In this document: piece after piece, positions 62,500-64,000 of the stretch
Numbering within the stretch: position 1 is the stretch's first letter
How the letters are laid out: every line of letters starts with the position of its first letter
Source of the DNA: Tillus elongatus
Lineage: Eukaryota; Arthropoda; Insecta; Coleoptera; Cleridae
DNA length: 64,000 nt
NCBI GenBank assembly: GCA_964006375.1
Contig: OZ023266.1
Span: forward strand, 69,346,391-69,410,390
Direction: 5' to 3'
The notes under the pieces: generated by a model
What the model was told of the DNA's origin: nothing
Seen by the model: only the letters and a program-made list of their open reading frames with translations
Database searches by the model: none
Position numbers and translations under genes: made by a program

Positions 62500-63055
62500 A
62501 AGTTAGAAAGTTGGATATTTTGGTTCAAATTCCTGTTAGAAATGTCAGGTAAAATAGAAAAAGTTTGAAAGTTAGATATTTTGAATCAGTGAAGATTGGA
62601 ACCTGTGATGAGCAGAGATAAGTACAATTTGGAGAACACAATTCATGGCAATACAGTTTTTAAACCCGACGATTGTTTCGCTAACAAAGTTAGCGTCATC
62701 ATAAATTTTATTCGGTCGGGTTTCTATTGTAGTTTTTTAATCACTCTGGTGACGCTAACTTTGTTAGCGAAACGATCGTCAGGTTCAAAAAGTGTATTGT
62801 GATGAACCAGGTTCTGCAAATTGTACTTATTAGATATTTTGATTCAGAATCATTATATAAACATCAGATAAAGAGCAACAGGTTGGAAAGTAAGATATTT
62901 TGCTACAAATTCATTAGATTAAGGTCATATAAATAAGAAAAAGTTGGAAAGTTAGATATTTTGGTACAAGATAATTATATAAAAGTCAGGTAAAGTAGAA
63001 ACAGTTGGTTAGATATTTTGGCTCAAATTCGTTATATAAAGATAGAAAAGAAAAT
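62500..63055 (+). repeat. Minisatellite, period about 55-70 bp, interrupted by a foldback element
   Basis: GTTAGATATTTT-type cores occur at about 62511, 62570, 62830, 62891, 62960 and 63010, with TTGGAAAGT before them and CAAATTC, ATATAAA and GTCAGGTAAA after. The array is split at 62619-62829. Confidence 0.7.
62619..62829. mobile_element. About 210-bp foldback element with inverted hammerhead-like cores
   Basis: The ends TAAGTACAATTTGGAGAAC and GTTCTGCAAATTGTACTTA are inverted. The left arm has GTTTCGCTAACAAAGTTAGC, the right arm GCTAACTTTGTTAGCGAAAC, preceded by GGTGAC (family form CTGATGAC) and followed by GATCGTCAGG. Both arms can form the same hairpin. Noncoding, inserted in a minisatellite. 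Confidence 0.75.
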
Positions 63056-63508
63056 TCGACACCGGCATCTCAATCCATATCGACGCGACCATCTATTATT
63101 GTGAGCCCCACAAGACATTCGTAACTGCAAGAAAAGGTAGATTTGCAAAATATTCATGGCAGTTTGACTGGTCTGCATAGACTGAGCCATATATTTAGAA
63201 CAAGAGAGTCAATACAGGTTCACATGAGCTTTTTTCAAATTAAAATTAAAAAGTGGTTAAAGTGCAATGCTTAGTAGTCAACATCAAGCGCAGATTGATA
63301 CATACTACAGGTATAAATCATCATTCAAAGATAATCGAACAATACAAGTAGCACGCGTAAAACATATTGCCCAAATTAGCGATCGCGAAATTTCGGCCAT
63401 TAAAATCCAGAAAACCGATTAAGCCATTTGTTAACAACTGCGAGGTTAGAATGACAGATCACATGAGTTTAAAAATTTGTGAAGTGATATTTTTTAAAGT
63501 GGGGGAAT
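63056..63508. other. Spacer
   Basis: Nothing recognised. Confidence 0.4.
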
Positions 63509-63780
63509 TAATAAAATGTTTAAAATACACTACATTTGTAGCTTGATGGACGCCCTCAGTTAAAGCTTTTGTCTGTAAATATAGAACATAGTGGAAAGAC
63601 CTAGGTTTAGAGAAGGCAATAAAAAATTTTTTAAGGATATATCTCTTTTATAAAGAAAATATGACGTTTTTGTCAAACCACGATTTAACAATTTCTGGCG
63701 CGCAATTTGTTAAAAAACACTCGTGGCCTAGAATATATATCGAACGCGATTTTACTTCAAATAAAAACATGGTTCAAACT
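63509..63780 (+). repeat. R7 dispersed repeat, copy 2
   Basis: ATTAATAAAATGTTTAAAAT, ACACTACATTTGTAGCTTGA, AGAGAAGGCAATAAAAAAT, GTTTTTGTCAAACCACGATT, GTGGCCTAGAATATATATCG follow the order of 36836-37140. Confidence 0.65.
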
Positions 63781-64000
63781 GAAACTTGGTGCTTAATATT
63801 CCTTAAATATTTCGTCAAAATGGCTGCTGAAAGTAGCGACTGTCGCAATAATTTGTACATCAGACGTTTTCTAAGAAATGACGCACTAAAAATGTATATC
63901 TTATAAACGCAATGACATCATGTATATATATTCATAAGTGTCATATAGAAGTCTCAGAAGAAAGAAGAGAATGGAAGAAATCGGTCTCTAAGAAAATGAT
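63781..64000. other. Window end, nothing recognised
   Basis: No coding motif or repeat identified in the last 220 bases. Confidence 0.4.

Overview
This window looks like repeat-dominated intergenic DNA from an AT-rich animal genome. An arthropod is most likely, and possibly a hemipteran insect. That taxonomic call is an inference from the transposon types present (jockey-like and CR1/L2-like LINEs, a hAT element with a DUF4371-type transposase, piggyBac, Tc1/mariner, tRNA-derived SINEs) and from the base composition; no host gene is available to confirm it. I found no intact host coding gene, rRNA or functional tRNA. Every protein-like stretch I recognise belongs to a mobile element, and all of them carry stops or frameshifts. 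Nearly all other open frames are translations of TA or CA microsatellites or of repeat DNA.

Layout. 0-3 kb: a mariner-type transposase fragment, then modules of a large dispersed repeat superfamily. Its modules are named here R1, R2 and R3; R3 has 35-40 bp terminal inverted repeats (TIRs) with the core TCTGGACGCAGCAAGTGCGT. 4.2-6.1 kb: a 5'-truncated LINE reverse transcriptase on the minus strand. 6.5 kb: a tRNA-derived SINE, with relatives at 13.8, 20.3 and 49.6 kb. 9.1-13.4 kb: the 3' half of a jockey-like LINE, split by a 2.72-kb TIR element (9961-12681). That element carries a decayed protein with nuclease-like acidic motifs and a cysteine-rich tail. 14.3-15.8 and 22.4-23.8 kb: two inverted copies of a noncoding repeat of about 1.5 kb. 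18.5-20.1 kb: pieces of a second LINE. 21.5-21.9 kb: a perfect palindrome plus a third identical arm set among TA tracts. 26.5-29.3 and 40.4-43.15 kb: a direct segmental duplication of about 2.7 kb, each copy holding a satellite-like array of about 280-bp units. 29.5-32.5 kb: a piggyBac pseudogene interrupted by a hAT element with a perfect 8-bp target-site duplication. 33-44 and 53-57 kb: more R1/R2/R3 modules, often abutting long (TA)n tracts. 45-47.4 kb: the largest low-repeat stretch. 52.5-53.1 kb: a third LINE fragment. 57.9-59.2 kb: a GC-rich island that may be a solo LTR. 59.5-60.2 and 62.6-62.8 kb: short foldback elements whose arms carry hammerhead-ribozyme-like motifs. 61.7 kb: a (CA)n(TA)n compound microsatellite.

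No pathway or operon is present. What can be read is the order of invasions: LINE, then the nuclease-like TIR element inside it; piggyBac, then hAT inside it; a minisatellite, then a foldback element inside it. The best candidates for something undescribed are the nuclease-like TIR element, the hammerhead-like foldback elements, and the R1-R2-R3 superfamily with its built-in TA tract and its satellite arrays. Boundaries of diverged repeats are accurate to perhaps 10-30 bases because they were aligned by eye.
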